NCBI RefSeq assembly: GCF_000428525.1
Contig: NZ_AUAC01000002.1
Location: 372,001-436,000 of the forward strand
Source: Hellea balneolensis DSM 19091
GTDB taxonomy: Bacteria > Pseudomonadota > Alphaproteobacteria > Caulobacterales > Maricaulaceae
Reading direction: 5' to 3'
DNA length: 64,000 bases
Position numbers and translations under genes: made by a program
The notes under the pieces: model-generated
Database searches by the model: none
The model's input: the letters and a program-made list of their open reading frames with translations, nothing else
Told to the model about the DNA's origin: nothing
Shown here: piece after piece, positions 53,817 through 63,285 of the stretch
Layout of the letters: the number at the start of each line of letters is the position of its first letter
Numbering within the stretch: the stretch's first letter is position 1

Positions 53817-54479
53817 ATGAAAACAGCCGTCATCACCTTCCCGGCCTCAAATTGCAATCGCGACGCCGCAATTGCACTTGAAAAAGTCACAGGCGTTAAG
53901 CCGGAAATGGTTTGGCACCGCGAAAGTGAAATACCGGCGGACGTTAGTTTTGTTGTCCTTCCTGGAGGGTTTTCTTATGGTGACTACCTGCGCTGCGGGG
54001 CGATGGCGTCCCGCTCTCCAATCGTAAAAGATCTTGTTGAAAAGGCGAATAAAGGTTTGGCCGTTGCAGGGTTTTGCAATGGTTTCCAAGTTCTGACAGA
54101 AGCCGGGCTTTTACCAGGCGCCCTGATACGCAATAAAGGGCTTAAGTTTGTTTGCCGTCCCGAGAAACTTAAGATCACAAATAGCAATAGCCGCTACACA
54201 ACAAACTATGGCATGACGACTGACGTTATTTTTCCTGTCGCTCACCATGACGGCAATTACTATGCCGATGACGAGACCCTTAATAAGCTCGAAAAACAAG
54301 GGCAAGTCGTCTTTCGCTACGCCGAGAATCCTAATGGTTCTGCCCGCGATATAGCCGGCATTTGCAATGAGGCGGGAAATGTTTTTGGTATGATGCCACA
54401 CCCTGAACGCGCCATTGACCCGCTCCATGGCGGGACTGACGGGCTTGGCCTTTTTAAATCTATCATTGAGTCTATCTGA
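53817..54479 (+). CDS. purQ: FGAM synthase glutaminase subunit PurQ
   Basis: PurQ releases ammonia from glutamine for FGAM synthesis. The 220-residue class I amidotransferase has [10 protein letters not shown], the nucleophilic cysteine in [11 protein letters not shown], and the His-Glu pair in M-M-P-H-P-E-R-A. Its stop overlaps the purL start by one base. Confidence 0.97.
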   Translation: MKTAVITFPASNCNRDAAIALEKVTGVKPEMVWHRESEIPADVSFVVLPGGFSYGDYLRCGAMASRSPIVKDLVEKANKGLAVAGFCNGFQVLTEAGLLPGALIRNKGLKFVCRPEKLKITNSNSRYTTNYGMTTDVIFPVAHHDGNYYADDETLNKLEKQGQVVFRYAENPNGSARDIAGICNEAGNVFGMMPHPERAIDPLHGGTDGLGLFKSIIESI

Positions 54480-56680
54480 TGAATATTAAGACGAAAATTA
54501 CGGCTGAGATCGTCAAAGAGCATGGCCTCTCCGAGGAGGAATATGAGATTATTCTCGACCGTCTAGGCCGAGAGCCCAATATCAATGAACTTGGTATTTT
54601 CTCAGTTATGTGGTCGGAGCATTGCTCTTACAAATCCTCGCGCCGTCACCTTGGGAAGTTTTTAACCAAAGGCGACCGCGTTATTCAGGGGCCGGGCGAA
54701 AATGCGGGCGTTATTGATATTGATGATGGCGACGCGATTATTTTCAAAATGGAATCTCATAACCACCCCTCATTCATTGAGCCTTATCAAGGTGCTGCGA
54801 CCGGAATTGGCGGTATCATGCGAGATGTTTTTACGATGGGCGCTCGTCCCATAGCTCTGATGAATGCCTTGCGCTTTGGCGAACCAAGCCACTGGAAAAC
54901 CAAGCAGTTGGTCAACGGCGTGGTAGCCGGAATTGGAGGTTATGGTAATTGTGTGGGCGTTCCAACAGTTGGCGGCGAGACAAATTTTCATAAGGGCTAT
55001 AATGGCAATATTCTCGTCAATGCGATGTGTGTGGGCCTCGCTGATGCAGACAATGTCTTTTATTCCGCCGCTAAAGGCGTTGGTAATCCGATATTTTATG
55101 TGGGCTCTAAAACAGGACGCGACGGAATACACGGCGCGACTATGGCTTCGGCAGAGTTTGATGATGACAGCGAAGAGAAACGTCCGACTGTTCAGGTCGG
55201 TGACCCTTTCACAGAAAAACTGCTTATAGAAGCTTGTCTTGAGCTTATGGCAACTGACGCTATTATCGCGATACAGGATATGGGTGCTGCAGGACTAACC
55301 TCATCCTCTATTGAGATGGCAGATAAAGGCGGCGTGGGCATCTCGCTCAACCTCGACAAAGTGCCACAACGCGAAGACGGCATGACCGCCTATGAGATGA
55401 TGTTATCTGAGTCTCAAGAGCGTATGTTGATGGTGATACAGCCGGGAAAAGAAAAGCTCGCTTACGATATTTTTGAAAAATGGGAACTTGATGTCGCCCT
55501 TATTGGAAAGACGACAGATACAGGCCGTTTAGTTCTGCGCCATAACCGTAAGAAGGTCTGTGACATCCCGATAGCGCCCTTGGCTGATGATGCCCCAAAC
55601 CTTGATCGGCCTTATGAAATTCCGGCGTCCCTACCCATTATTGACGCTTCTGAAGTACACGAGACACAAGACTATGACGATGCGCTTGTCCGCATTATGG
55701 GCTCCCCTGATATCGCGTCTAAGCGTTGGATATGGGAACAATATGATCGCCATGTTATGGCCGATACGGTCGATAGCAGCCAAAGCGGCGGAGACGCGGC
55801 CATTGTTCGCATTCACGGTAAGAATAAAGCTGTCGCGATCACAACCGACTGCACACCCCGCTATGTTCAAGCTGACCCATATATGGGCGGTAAGCAATGC
55901 GTGGCTGAAACCTGGCGCAACCTTACTTGTGTAGGCGCTGATCCTATCGCGATTACGGATTGCCTGAATTTCGGTAATCCTGAGCGGCCTGAAATTATGG
56001 GTCAATTCGTCGGGGCTATTGAGGGTATGAACGAAGCGTGCCGCGCCTTTGATTATCCGGTCGTTTCGGGTAATGTTTCACTTTACAATGAAACTAACGG
56101 AGCCGCGATCCCCCCCACCCCCGCTGTTGGCGGCGTTGGTCTTATCCCAGACCTTGACTATTTCGTGACATTAACGGGCGCGAAAGACGGCGACACCCTC
56201 ATAATGATCGGCGACACTCAAGGCTGGTTGGGATCTTCTATATATCTAAGAGAAATACTCCGCCGCGAGGAAGGTGCACCTCCTCCCGTTGATTTAGAAG
56301 CCGAGAAGCGTAACGGCGACTATGTGCGTAAACTCATTCGCAATAAACGCGTCAATGCTGTTCATGATTGTTCAGATGGCGGCCTTGCCGTCGCGGCATG
56401 CGAAATGGCCTTTGCCGGAAATATAGGCCTGCACTTATCACGCGCTATAGAATGTCCTACACATGCCTGGCTTTTCGGTGAAGACCAAGCCAGATATCTG
56501 GTCGCCGTGGAAGAGAATAGCGTAAACCCTGTAATTTCAACAGCAAAAGCCAAAGGTGTTTCAGCCCAAATCGTAGGTAAAATCGGCGGCGACCGTATAA
56601 AAGCTGATGATGGCTTTGATGTATCATTGGCCGGATTACGAAAAAAACATGAAGCCTTCCTGCCCGAGTTAATGTCTTAA
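54479..56680 (+). CDS. purL: FGAM synthase subunit PurL (small type)
   Basis: This 733-residue synthetase subunit works with PurQ and PurS, unlike the large gammaproteobacterial PurL. Two AIR-synthase-like halves are visible, with [19 protein letters not shown] near the start, G-V-P-T-V-G-G-E, and the later [10 protein letters not shown]. The stop overlaps the bolA start (TAATG). Confidence 0.97.
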   Translation: MNIKTKITAEIVKEHGLSEEEYEIILDRLGREPNINELGIFSVMWSEHCSYKSSRRHLGKFLTKGDRVIQGPGENAGVIDIDDGDAIIFKMESHNHPSFIEPYQGAATGIGGIMRDVFTMGARPIALMNALRFGEPSHWKTKQLVNGVVAGIGGYGNCVGVPTVGGETNFHKGYNGNILVNAMCVGLADADNVFYSAAKGVGNPIFYVGSKTGRDGIHGATMASAEFDDDSEEKRPTVQVGDPFTEKLLIEACLELMATDAIIAIQDMGAAGLTSSSIEMADKGGVGISLNLDKVPQREDGMTAYEMMLSESQERMLMVIQPGKEKLAYDIFEKWELDVALIGKTTDTGRLVLRHNRKKVCDIPIAPLADDAPNLDRPYEIPASLPIIDASEVHETQDYDDALVRIMGSPDIASKRWIWEQYDRHVMADTVDSSQSGGDAAIVRIHGKNKAVAITTDCTPRYVQADPYMGGKQCVAETWRNLTCVGADPIAITDCLNFGNPERPEIMGQFVGAIEGMNEACRAFDYPVVSGNVSLYNETNGAAIPPTPAVGGVGLIPDLDYFVTLTGAKDGDTLIMIGDTQGWLGSSIYLREILRREEGAPPPVDLEAEKRNGDYVRKLIRNKRVNAVHDCSDGGLAVAACEMAFAGNIGLHLSRAIECPTHAWLFGEDQARYLVAVEENSVNPVISTAKAKGVSAQIVGKIGGDRIKADDGFDVSLAGLRKKHEAFLPELMS

Positions 56681-56919
56681 TGGCTATGCGAGGTGAAGAT
56701 ATCGCGGCCATGATCGTTGAGGCCATGCCCGACGCTCAAGTCGAAATGATTGACCTGGCGGGCGACAATAACCACTGGAAGGCCGTCATCATAAGTAAAG
56801 CCTTTGAAGGCGTGCCCCGCGTGAGACAACACCAAATGGTCTATGCTGCTCTAAAAGGGAAAATGGACGGCGCAGACGGTGAATTACATGCCCTCGCCCT
56901 TGAAACACGTGCGCCTTGA
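56680..56919 (+). CDS. bolA: BolA family protein
   Basis: This 79-residue BolA-fold protein shows H-W-K-A-V-I-I-S-K-A-F-E-G-V-P-R-V-R-Q-H-Q-M-V-Y-A-A-L. A histidine in H-W and another in R-Q-H are candidate iron-sulfur ligands. BolA proteins form [2Fe-2S]-bridged dimers with CGFS glutaredoxins, and grxD follows 51 bases later, so the two probably work together in iron-sulfur trafficking. Confidence 0.95.
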   Translation: MAMRGEDIAAMIVEAMPDAQVEMIDLAGDNNHWKAVIISKAFEGVPRVRQHQMVYAALKGKMDGADGELHALALETRAP

Positions 56920-56970
56920 AATCGATAAAGCTCTACCCATTTATAGTCTGAAAGACGCAAAGGATTACTC

Positions 56971-57297
56971 ATGTCAGCTCAAGACCAGATAAAAAAAACC
57001 GTTAGTGAAAACGATGTCGTACTTTACATGAAAGGTACACCCGTATTTCCGCAATGTGGCTTTTCCTCGACTGTGGTCCAAATTCTGGATTATGTAGGCG
57101 CGGAATATGCGTCAGTGAACGTTCTTGAAGATCCTGAAATTCGCCAAGGCATCAAAGATTACAATAATTGGCCTACGATTCCGCAGGTTTTCGTCAAAGG
57201 CGAATTTATCGGCGGCTGCGATATTGTAAAAGAGATGTTTGAAACAGGCGAACTTCGTACAATGCTATCAGATAAAGGTATTACAACCAAAGCTTAA
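56971..57297 (+). CDS. grxD: Monothiol glutaredoxin (Grx4/GrxD type)
   Basis: This 108-residue monothiol glutaredoxin has C29-G-F-S in P-Q-C-G-F-S-S, plus W-P-T-I-P-Q-V-F-V and G-G-C-D-I. It binds a [2Fe-2S] cluster with glutathione and acts in cluster delivery, probably with the adjacent BolA. Length is normal for the class. Confidence 0.97.
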   Translation: MSAQDQIKKTVSENDVVLYMKGTPVFPQCGFSSTVVQILDYVGAEYASVNVLEDPEIRQGIKDYNNWPTIPQVFVKGEFIGGCDIVKEMFETGELRTMLSDKGITTKA

Positions 57298-57398
57298 ACC
57301 TTAAGATATCTTCCCTAAGCGATTAAGGCTCTTTAAACTCATTTTTGCTACTGTCCTTAGAGGTTGCGGGGGCGCTACCTATATGTTGGGACGCAGCT

Positions 57399-57977
57399 AT
57401 GCCGCTATTTGGAATAGACATAATACGACGCCGCAAAAAAATCGGTGGCTTTCACGCAGAATATATTGATAAGGGCGCTTTAAAGAAAAGAAAGTCATTA
57501 GGGTTAGCTAGAACTTTTGGTTCCGCCACAACTCTGATTATAGGCGGAGCGATGTGTTATATCGCTCTGCATTATATTCCAGCTTATCTGGGCCTTAACA
57601 AAATTCTCTCATTTTCTGAACTTGATACATCCTCCTCGGTAGCACCTGAAAGCAGTCAATGGGCCGCTTTATCATCTTATGCGGATGCCTTTCGATTGAA
57701 GCGAACCTACCTCAGGCCAGGTCAAACAATACAAGCCCAATACGCAATACCTAAAGGGGCTTCGCTAGAGCTAATCATTCAGAGATGCCAAGCAGCTTTT
57801 GTTTTAGAAATATTTAATTGCAATGTCATGACTGAAGAGAAAGTTCGCATCACATCAGATCAGCGCGGAACGCAACGGTTTCGATTTCCTGAAGCGGGCT
57901 TTTATCGTTTTCAAGACACTATAACCCACGCTCCTAATAACATCAAAAACTATAGAGTTGTCTGGAGCCGCGTTTAA
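57399..57977 (+). CDS. Membrane-anchored protein of unknown function
   Basis: From ATG 57399 the protein is 192 residues: a basic cytoplasmic head with R-R-R-K-K (about 9-13) and K-K-R-K (about 30-33), one membrane helix (about 43-65), and a periplasmic domain rich in beta strands with two cysteines (about 131 and 141) that may pair. An open frame from 57345 adds residues with no start signal and is rejected. I recognise no family. It lies between grxD and the convergent rpsD gene and does not look like part of the purine operon. Confidence 0.65.
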   Translation: MPLFGIDIIRRRKKIGGFHAEYIDKGALKKRKSLGLARTFGSATTLIIGGAMCYIALHYIPAYLGLNKILSFSELDTSSSVAPESSQWAALSSYADAFRLKRTYLRPGQTIQAQYAIPKGASLELIIQRCQAAFVLEIFNCNVMTEEKVRITSDQRGTQRFRFPEAGFYRFQDTITHAPNNIKNYRVVWSRV

Positions 57978-57994
57978 TCTGCTATAGTTCAACA

Positions 57995-58040
57995 ATAAAA
58001 AACCCTGCCTCGGACCTGTATGATCGACAAAGCAGGGTTC
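57995..58040 (-). terminator. Terminator of rpsD
   Basis: On the minus strand AACCCTGC / GCAGGGTT form an 8-bp stem around a 23-base loop, followed by a run of T (TTTTTTATT). It lies 23 bases after the rpsD stop. Confidence 0.75.
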
Positions 58041-58062
58041 AATTCTAACTTTATTCTATCGT

Positions 58063-58683
58063 TTAACGAGAATAGAATTCCACAACTAGATTGGGTTCCA
58101 TTACGACAGGATAAGGAACTTCATCAAAACTCGGGATACGTGTCAATGTCGCCTTCATAGCTTTCGGATCAACGCTGACATAATCAGGCAGCTCACGCTC
58201 CGCGCTTTCAAGGGCTTCTAGGACCAGAGCCATTGTACGAGACTTCTCGCGCACCTCAATTACATCACCTTCGCGACAACGGTAAGATGGAATGTTGACC
58301 TTTTTACCGTTCACAAGAACGTGGCCGTGATTCACAAATTGACGTGCCGCAAAAACAGTCGGAACAAATTTAGCGCGGTACACAATGGCATCCAAACGGC
58401 GCTCAAGAAGACCGATAAGGTTCTCGGAGGCGTCGCCTTTTTGACGGGTCGCTTCATCATATGTGCGGCGAAACTGTTTCTCTGTGATGTTACCGTAATA
58501 GCCTTTTAGCTTTTGCTTAGCGCGAAGCTGCGTACCAAAGTCAGACATTTTACCGCGGCGGGCATTGGCGCCATGCTGGCCAGGAGCGTAGGCGCGTTTA
58601 TTGACTGGAGACTTCGGACGCCCCCAAATATTTTCACCCATACGGCGATCAATTTTATATTTTGTAGAATGACGCTTAGACAT
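58063..58683 (-). CDS. rpsD: 30S ribosomal protein S4
   Basis: This 206-residue S4 nucleates 30S assembly. It starts [10 protein letters not shown] and has [12 protein letters not shown], then the S4 domain with [12 protein letters not shown] and [21 protein letters not shown] before ATG 58683 favours that start; an open frame to 58761 adds a Cys/Arg-rich stretch that is not part of S4. It stands alone and is divergent from rarD. Confidence 0.97.
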   Translation of the reverse strand: MSKRHSTKYKIDRRMGENIWGRPKSPVNKRAYAPGQHGANARRGKMSDFGTQLRAKQKLKGYYGNITEKQFRRTYDEATRQKGDASENLIGLLERRLDAIVYRAKFVPTVFAARQFVNHGHVLVNGKKVNIPSYRCREGDVIEVREKSRTMALVLEALESAERELPDYVSVDPKAMKATLTRIPSFDEVPYPVVMEPNLVVEFYSR

Positions 58684-58864
58684 GCGTGTATCCTCATCTT
58701 CATAGCGTGGCCCGGCTTTCCGGCACATCCGGCAGCGATTACAACGGCGGCGCCACACCAACCCGTGATTAGAAGCGTCGTTTAAAACAACAGCCGCTCA
58801 AGTCAAGCGTAATTTATACTAGATTTTGCTAGTTAAAATCGCAGCTTTATGACAATCGGAATAG

Positions 58865-59770
58865 ATGAACTCTATCCCGCCACATACCACATCTGAGGAT
58901 GCCAAGCTTGGTCTTATGGCCGGCATTATGGCCTACACATTTTGGGGGGCTTTCCCCATATACTTCAAAATTACAGAAGTTGTTTCACCCCTTGAAATAT
59001 TAGCTCATCGCATCGTGTGGTCCCTTCCCTTTGCCCTCATTATCATAGTTATCAGGCGGCAATGGCCCGAATTGAAACGAGCGCTGAGACTCCCAAAGCT
59101 TGTCGGGTTATTGGCGCTTGCCGCCATTGCATTATCCGTAAATTGGGGCGTATATATTTGGGCCGTTCAAAATGAGCAAATATTCCAAGGTAGCCTCGGC
59201 TATTTCATAAACCCTCTTATGTATGTCTTGGTTGGTGTTTTGTTTTTTGGTGAAAAACTCACAAAATTACAATTCGTGTCCGTCATATTGGCTCTGATCG
59301 GGGTTTCCATATTGACCCTATATGGAGGTGTTTTTCCTTATATTTCACTTATCTTGGCAACCAGTTTCGCAACTTATGGCGTTATTAGGAAGCAAGCCGT
59401 TGTTGGAGCTATACCGGGGTTAGTTATTGAAACGGGTCTTTTATTTATTCCTGCTGCGGCATTCCTGTTTTGGTTACATATTCAGGGCACGCTTTCCTTT
59501 GGGACTTCTCCGAGTATAACGGGGCTTTTGTTATTGGCAGGCCCGGTTACGGTACTGCCGCTTTGGGCTTTTGCAATCGCGGCTAGAAAGCTAAAACTAT
59601 CCACCCTTGGTATGCTCCAATATATTGGCCCAACAGGACAGTTCATATGTGCACTTTATTATGGGGAAGCATTCACAACCGCACATGCCTGGTGCTTTGG
59701 GTTTATTTGGGTAGGAATCCTGATATACAGCTTTGATGCTTACAGAGGGCGGCCTAAGCATATCAACTAG
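58865..59770 (+). CDS. rarD: EamA-family transporter RarD
   Basis: This 301-residue protein has ten membrane helices of the drug/metabolite transporter superfamily. RarD traits are G-x-M-A-Y-x-F-W-G-x-F-P-I-Y-F-K, E-I-L-A-H-R-I-V-W-S and L-G-Y-F-I-N-P-L at the expected places. It was named from chloramphenicol sensitivity work; the substrate is unknown. The rpsD-rarD pairing is common in relatives. Confidence 0.92.
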   Translation: MNSIPPHTTSEDAKLGLMAGIMAYTFWGAFPIYFKITEVVSPLEILAHRIVWSLPFALIIIVIRRQWPELKRALRLPKLVGLLALAAIALSVNWGVYIWAVQNEQIFQGSLGYFINPLMYVLVGVLFFGEKLTKLQFVSVILALIGVSILTLYGGVFPYISLILATSFATYGVIRKQAVVGAIPGLVIETGLLFIPAAAFLFWLHIQGTLSFGTSPSITGLLLLAGPVTVLPLWAFAIAARKLKLSTLGMLQYIGPTGQFICALYYGEAFTTAHAWCFGFIWVGILIYSFDAYRGRPKHIN

Positions 59771-60060
59771 ACCAAGCGATATAGCCTAAAGTTTTCAAGA
59801 CTGTCATGAGACCAGAGATGAAGAGGCTTAAACTCAACTGCAACAAAATACTTATGGCAATCGCGCCTTGAGCACATAGTAGGATCAATTCCGTAAGGCC
59901 TTGAAGGTTATACCAACAACTCTGTATTAAACAATTCTGCGGGTGTCATAGACCCGATTAAGGTACGTTCATCGATAGAGAATGAAAACCGTACCATTTG
60001 GTATTTAAGCCTCCAAAATCGCACGTCTTAGGCTCGCTCTGAATTCTACAAGCTCAGAGC
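59771..60060. other. Intergenic region between rarD and the adhesin terminator
   Basis: About 290 bases without a gene I can support. On the minus strand a short frame (60030-59914) ends in S-M-T-P-A-E-L-F, which faintly recalls the end of IS transposases but lacks the rest of the domain. No RNA gene was recognised. Confidence 0.5.
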
Positions 60061-60090
60061 AAAAAAAAATGGCCGCATAAAGCGGCCATT
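60060..60090 (-). terminator. Terminator of the trimeric autotransporter gene
   Basis: On the minus strand AATGGCCGC / GCGGCCATT form a 9-bp stem with a 5-base loop, followed by nine T. It starts 23 bases after the adhesin stop. Confidence 0.9.
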
Positions 60091-60112
60091 CTTATTCTTA
60101 ATGTGAGTTGGC

Positions 60113-62785
60113 TTATCCGCCGATACGAGCTTGGACGCGTACTGAATATGCACCTCCAGCAACAGAACCTGCTGCACCAACTGACCAATTATCAGAAGTG
60201 CTGCTGCGGAACTGAACACCACCGCCGAAGCCAGTTTCTGATCCGCCAAAGCCATCATCATAAAGTGAGACGCCGCCAGCAACAGTCCATGTTTCGTCAG
60301 CGTTCAGGTATAGGTCCGGAACAGATGCAACAGCTGCGAGACCGGAACGAAGCTCAGAAATTCTTGAGCTGTTATTACCAATATTCGCTGCGTTGACACC
60401 AATGAGTGCTGAGTTATCAGCAATCTTACCAGCATTTACACCAATAGAAGCGTTGTTAGAGATAACGGCCGCGCTCAAGTTGCTAATGTTGTTCGTAACA
60501 TTGCTGATATTGTTTGAGTTCTGCGCGATAGCATTTCTATTCGTCGTGATATCAGTCGTATTTGTATCAATATCCATTCTATTCGTCGCAATAGCTGCAG
60601 TATTTGCACCTGTAGACGCGTTGATGTTAGCGATTGTAGAACCACCGTCCGTTGCAAGATTGCCAGACGCATCAGATGTCACCAATTCGATTGGACCAGA
60701 CTGACGTGAAAGCGACAGAGCAGATGTGATACCGGGAGCCGTAATAGACTCTGCAGTTGTTCCTAAGACAATTTGGTTATCCATTGTCGTTTGAGCTTGA
60801 TAACCAATAGCTGTTGAACCGTTATTGGTTGCAGCGCTTTGTTGGCCGACAGCGGTTGAATTCATGCCAGAGGCATTTGCGCTGTTACCAACCGCAGTGG
60901 AATTCATTCCAGATGCACCTGCGGCGCTGCCAAGAGCAGTGCCGTTATCAGCAGTCGAGAAAGAACCAAACCCGAGAGCAGTAGAACCATCATTTGTGGC
61001 TTGCGATAAGCGGCCAACAGAGGTTGAAAAATCGCCTGTAGCATTTGCTAGATTACCAACCGCAACTGACTGACTACCTGAAGCTGTTGACAACCAACCC
61101 AGTGCGGTTGCGCCAAGACCTGAGGCATTACTCAGAGCACCAAAAGCAGCTGAATGGAAGCCTGTGGATGCAGACTGGAAACCAACGGCTGTTGCATCAT
61201 CGTCTGATGCATTTGCGCTGTTACCGACTGCGGTCGCGTTTACGGCTGAAGCGCCTGCTGAGCTACCTATTGCAGATGTGTTGGCAGCTGTTGCAAATGA
61301 TCCGAAGCCAATTGCTGATGCGCCATTAGCAGACGCATTTGCACTATTACCTACGGCTGTAGAGTTAACCCCAGACGCTCCAGCACTAGCACCAAGTGCT
61401 GTTGCATTTGCAGCCGTTGCGAAAGACCCCCAACCATAAGCAGAGGCACCATTTGCGGAAGCCGTTGCAAGCTTACCTGTAGCTGTTGTCGCAACATCAG
61501 TGGCAGCCGCACCTTGTCCAAGTGCCGTGGCACCTGCACCTGAAGCATTTGCACTGTTACCAAATGCAGTCGCCATCATACCCGCTGCACCTGCTGAGCT
61601 ACCAACGGCAGTGGATAGAGCGCCTGTCGAAAATGCCCCCCAACCAACAGCCGTCGCGCCATCTGCTGTGGCACGCGAAGAGGTTCCTAGAGCAGTACCA
61701 AAAGTTCCAGTTACGAGAGAACGTGCGCCAACTGCTGTACCTTCGGTAGCACCAGCTGTTACATTTGCGCCAAAGCCCATAGCTGTTGAAAGATCGGAAT
61801 TTGCTTGAGCGTTGTACCCGCTAGCGAGAGAAGCATTACCCATTGCACGGGCTGTACCTGTCGCTGTTGAGAATGAACCCGCAGCACGTGAACGAAGGCC
61901 GAAAGCTGACGCTTGGTTTCCATCGGCAAGAGCCAATGAACCGAAAGCTTGAGCTTGTGCACCTGTTGCATTAGCGCCAAAGCCGATTGCAGATGCACGA
62001 AGTGTTTCCGCATTTGAGTTAGCGCCATAGGCAGATGACGCATTACCAGTTGCCATTGCATTTGCACCTGTAGCCGTTGAGAATGTACCATTTGCAGTCG
62101 CGCCAGAACCAACAGCAACAGCATTTACAGCGCCTGCTGCGGATGTAGAGCCGATGGCGACTGTGTTCGCAGCACCGGTTGTGATGTTGTCACCTATAGC
62201 GACTGAGTTCGCACCATTAACAATTGTAACCGTCCCCATTGCGATTGAATCTGTAGCATTTACTCCAGTTTCCGCTCCGAAACCAATAGCTTGGCTTTGT
62301 AACCCTGCTGCAGTTGATTGGAAACCAATTGAATTAGCCGCAAAACCACTGGCGGTCGCAAACGTTCCCACGGAAACAGCTGCCGTGTTAGCAAATGTAG
62401 CTCCACCTACAGCCACACCGACGTTGTTAGCAGTTGAAAAAACACCCAATGCAGTTGCCCCATTCCCTGCAGCGTTCGCCCCATTACCAAAAGAGGACGC
62501 AAAGTCTTCGGCAATAGCATCATTACCTACGGCTGTACCAAATAGCTGCCGAGCGTCTGCATTGTTCCCGCATTGCAGCGCAGTCGCACCTCCGGTCGGT
62601 GCATTGGCATTACAAAATGCAGCCCCAGGAGCTGCAGGGTTTGGAACTGCTGTTGGATCTACAGCAGGCGCATCAATTGTAATATCATCAATCATACTCA
62701 CTTGAGCTGATGCAACAGATCCTAAACCAACCGCAAGCATTGCAGCAAGTGATACGGTCACATATTTGTTATTCAGTTTCGACAT
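60113..62785 (-). CDS. YadA-type trimeric autotransporter adhesin
   Basis: This roughly 890-residue surface protein starts at ATG 62785 after GGAGGG. It has a signal peptide (about 1-28, cleavage A-S-A-Q) and a short N-region with a possible disulfide (F-C-N, Q-C-G). A long head of about 14-residue YadA-like repeats (about 60-640; A-T-A-L-G, N-S-A-N-A-S-G themes) follows. A coiled-coil stalk is rich in N-x-x-x-I (about 690-800), and a C-terminal YadA-like membrane anchor of about 75 residues ends the protein. Such proteins form trimers that mediate adhesion or autoagglutination. The anchor ends in R-I-G-G rather than the usual aromatic residue, which is unusual. It is preceded by 200 A+T-rich bases. 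Confidence 0.88.
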   Translation of the reverse strand: MSKLNNKYVTVSLAAMLAVGLGSVASAQVSMIDDITIDAPAVDPTAVPNPAAPGAAFCNANAPTGGATALQCGNNADARQLFGTAVGNDAIAEDFASSFGNGANAAGNGATALGVFSTANNVGVAVGGATFANTAAVSVGTFATASGFAANSIGFQSTAAGLQSQAIGFGAETGVNATDSIAMGTVTIVNGANSVAIGDNITTGAANTVAIGSTSAAGAVNAVAVGSGATANGTFSTATGANAMATGNASSAYGANSNAETLRASAIGFGANATGAQAQAFGSLALADGNQASAFGLRSRAAGSFSTATGTARAMGNASLASGYNAQANSDLSTAMGFGANVTAGATEGTAVGARSLVTGTFGTALGTSSRATADGATAVGWGAFSTGALSTAVGSSAGAAGMMATAFGNSANASGAGATALGQGAAATDVATTATGKLATASANGASAYGWGSFATAANATALGASAGASGVNSTAVGNSANASANGASAIGFGSFATAANTSAIGSSAGASAVNATAVGNSANASDDDATAVGFQSASTGFHSAAFGALSNASGLGATALGWLSTASGSQSVAVGNLANATGDFSTSVGRLSQATNDGSTALGFGSFSTADNGTALGSAAGASGMNSTAVGNSANASGMNSTAVGQQSAATNNGSTAIGYQAQTTMDNQIVLGTTAESITAPGITSALSLSRQSGPIELVTSDASGNLATDGGSTIANINASTGANTAAIATNRMDIDTNTTDITTNRNAIAQNSNNISNVTNNISNLSAAVISNNASIGVNAGKIADNSALIGVNAANIGNNSSRISELRSGLAAVASVPDLYLNADETWTVAGGVSLYDDGFGGSETGFGGGVQFRSSTSDNWSVGAAGSVAGGAYSVRVQARIGG
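60800..62560 (-). repeat. Tandem degenerate repeats encoding the adhesin head
   Basis: The DNA cycles with a period of about 42 bases (14 codons), with A-T-A-V-G-, A-N-A-S- and G-x-x-S-T-A-x-G-type cores recurring dozens of times. The blocks S-T-A-V-G-N-S-A-N-A-S and G-S-F-[AS]-T-A recur nearly intact. Such repeats can expand or contract by recombination. Confidence 0.85.
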
Positions 62786-63012
62786 TGAAAACCCTCCATT
62801 GTGTATCATGTCTGACGATTTCTCGCCGTTTTCATTAATTCTGAAGACTATAATCTATGTGATGACATCATGCGCGCCCACATATTCCTACAGCAACTCC
62901 CTAAATCTTCATTAACACACGTAAACAATGAGTAAACCCGAAAAAAGATTAAAAATGACAAGTGTGACTTTATCGCAACGTTAAGTGTAATAAAGCTGTC
63001 ATAATTGAAAAT

Positions 63013-63285
63013 TTACGAAGCGCTTCCCAAAGCAACGCGGTTTGCAAAAAACCAGCCTAATATAAAGGCAGCAAACATGATCATTGTCTGCCCTGCTAAG
63101 AGGTAAGCCCCATCAAGCATCATATTTTGATCCGCCGCTTGGGGCTGGTTCTTCAGCGCTTTTCTTCGCGCTGACGCATAAATAAGTGTCGAAAGTAGAG
63201 CTAGCAATATAATAAGTATGGGATGCACGTCCGTGTAGCCCCCTGCTATCGCCACCAAAATCAGGGCATATCCAAAATATCTCAT
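63013..63285 (-). CDS. Small membrane protein of unknown function
   Basis: This 90-residue protein has hydrophobic segments at about 2-16, 22-38 and 62-82, with a basic loop A-R-R-K-A-L-K between the second and third. The start overlaps the TrmJ-like stop (ATGA), so it is translated with it. No family was recognised. Confidence 0.65.
   Translation of the reverse strand: MRYFGYALILVAIAGGYTDVHPILIILLALLSTLIYASARRKALKNQPQAADQNMMLDGAYLLAGQTMIMFAAFILGWFFANRVALGSAS

Noticed and set aside
58684-58761. N-terminal Cys/Arg-rich extension of ribosomal protein S4
   Set aside because: Ribosomal S4 starts M-S-K-R-H; the ATG at 58683 has a good GAGGA, while the extension has none.
59914-60030. Short minus-strand frame ending S-M-T-P-A-E-L-F, like the end of some IS transposases
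   Set aside because: Only about eight residues resemble the motif, the usual R-P-H-x-x-L-G is missing and no inverted repeats or other transposase parts are nearby.
60800-62560. Regular periodicity that could suggest a CRISPR array or minisatellite
   Set aside because: Period is about 42 bases in phase with codons, units are degenerate at DNA level, and the translated product is an adhesin head. There are no constant repeats with unique spacers.
62154-62705. A 183-codon plus-strand open frame rich in Ala, Pro and Val opposite the adhesin
   Set aside because: It lies antisense to a clear YadA-type gene, its composition follows from the repeated head codons, and it has no start signal or family resemblance.
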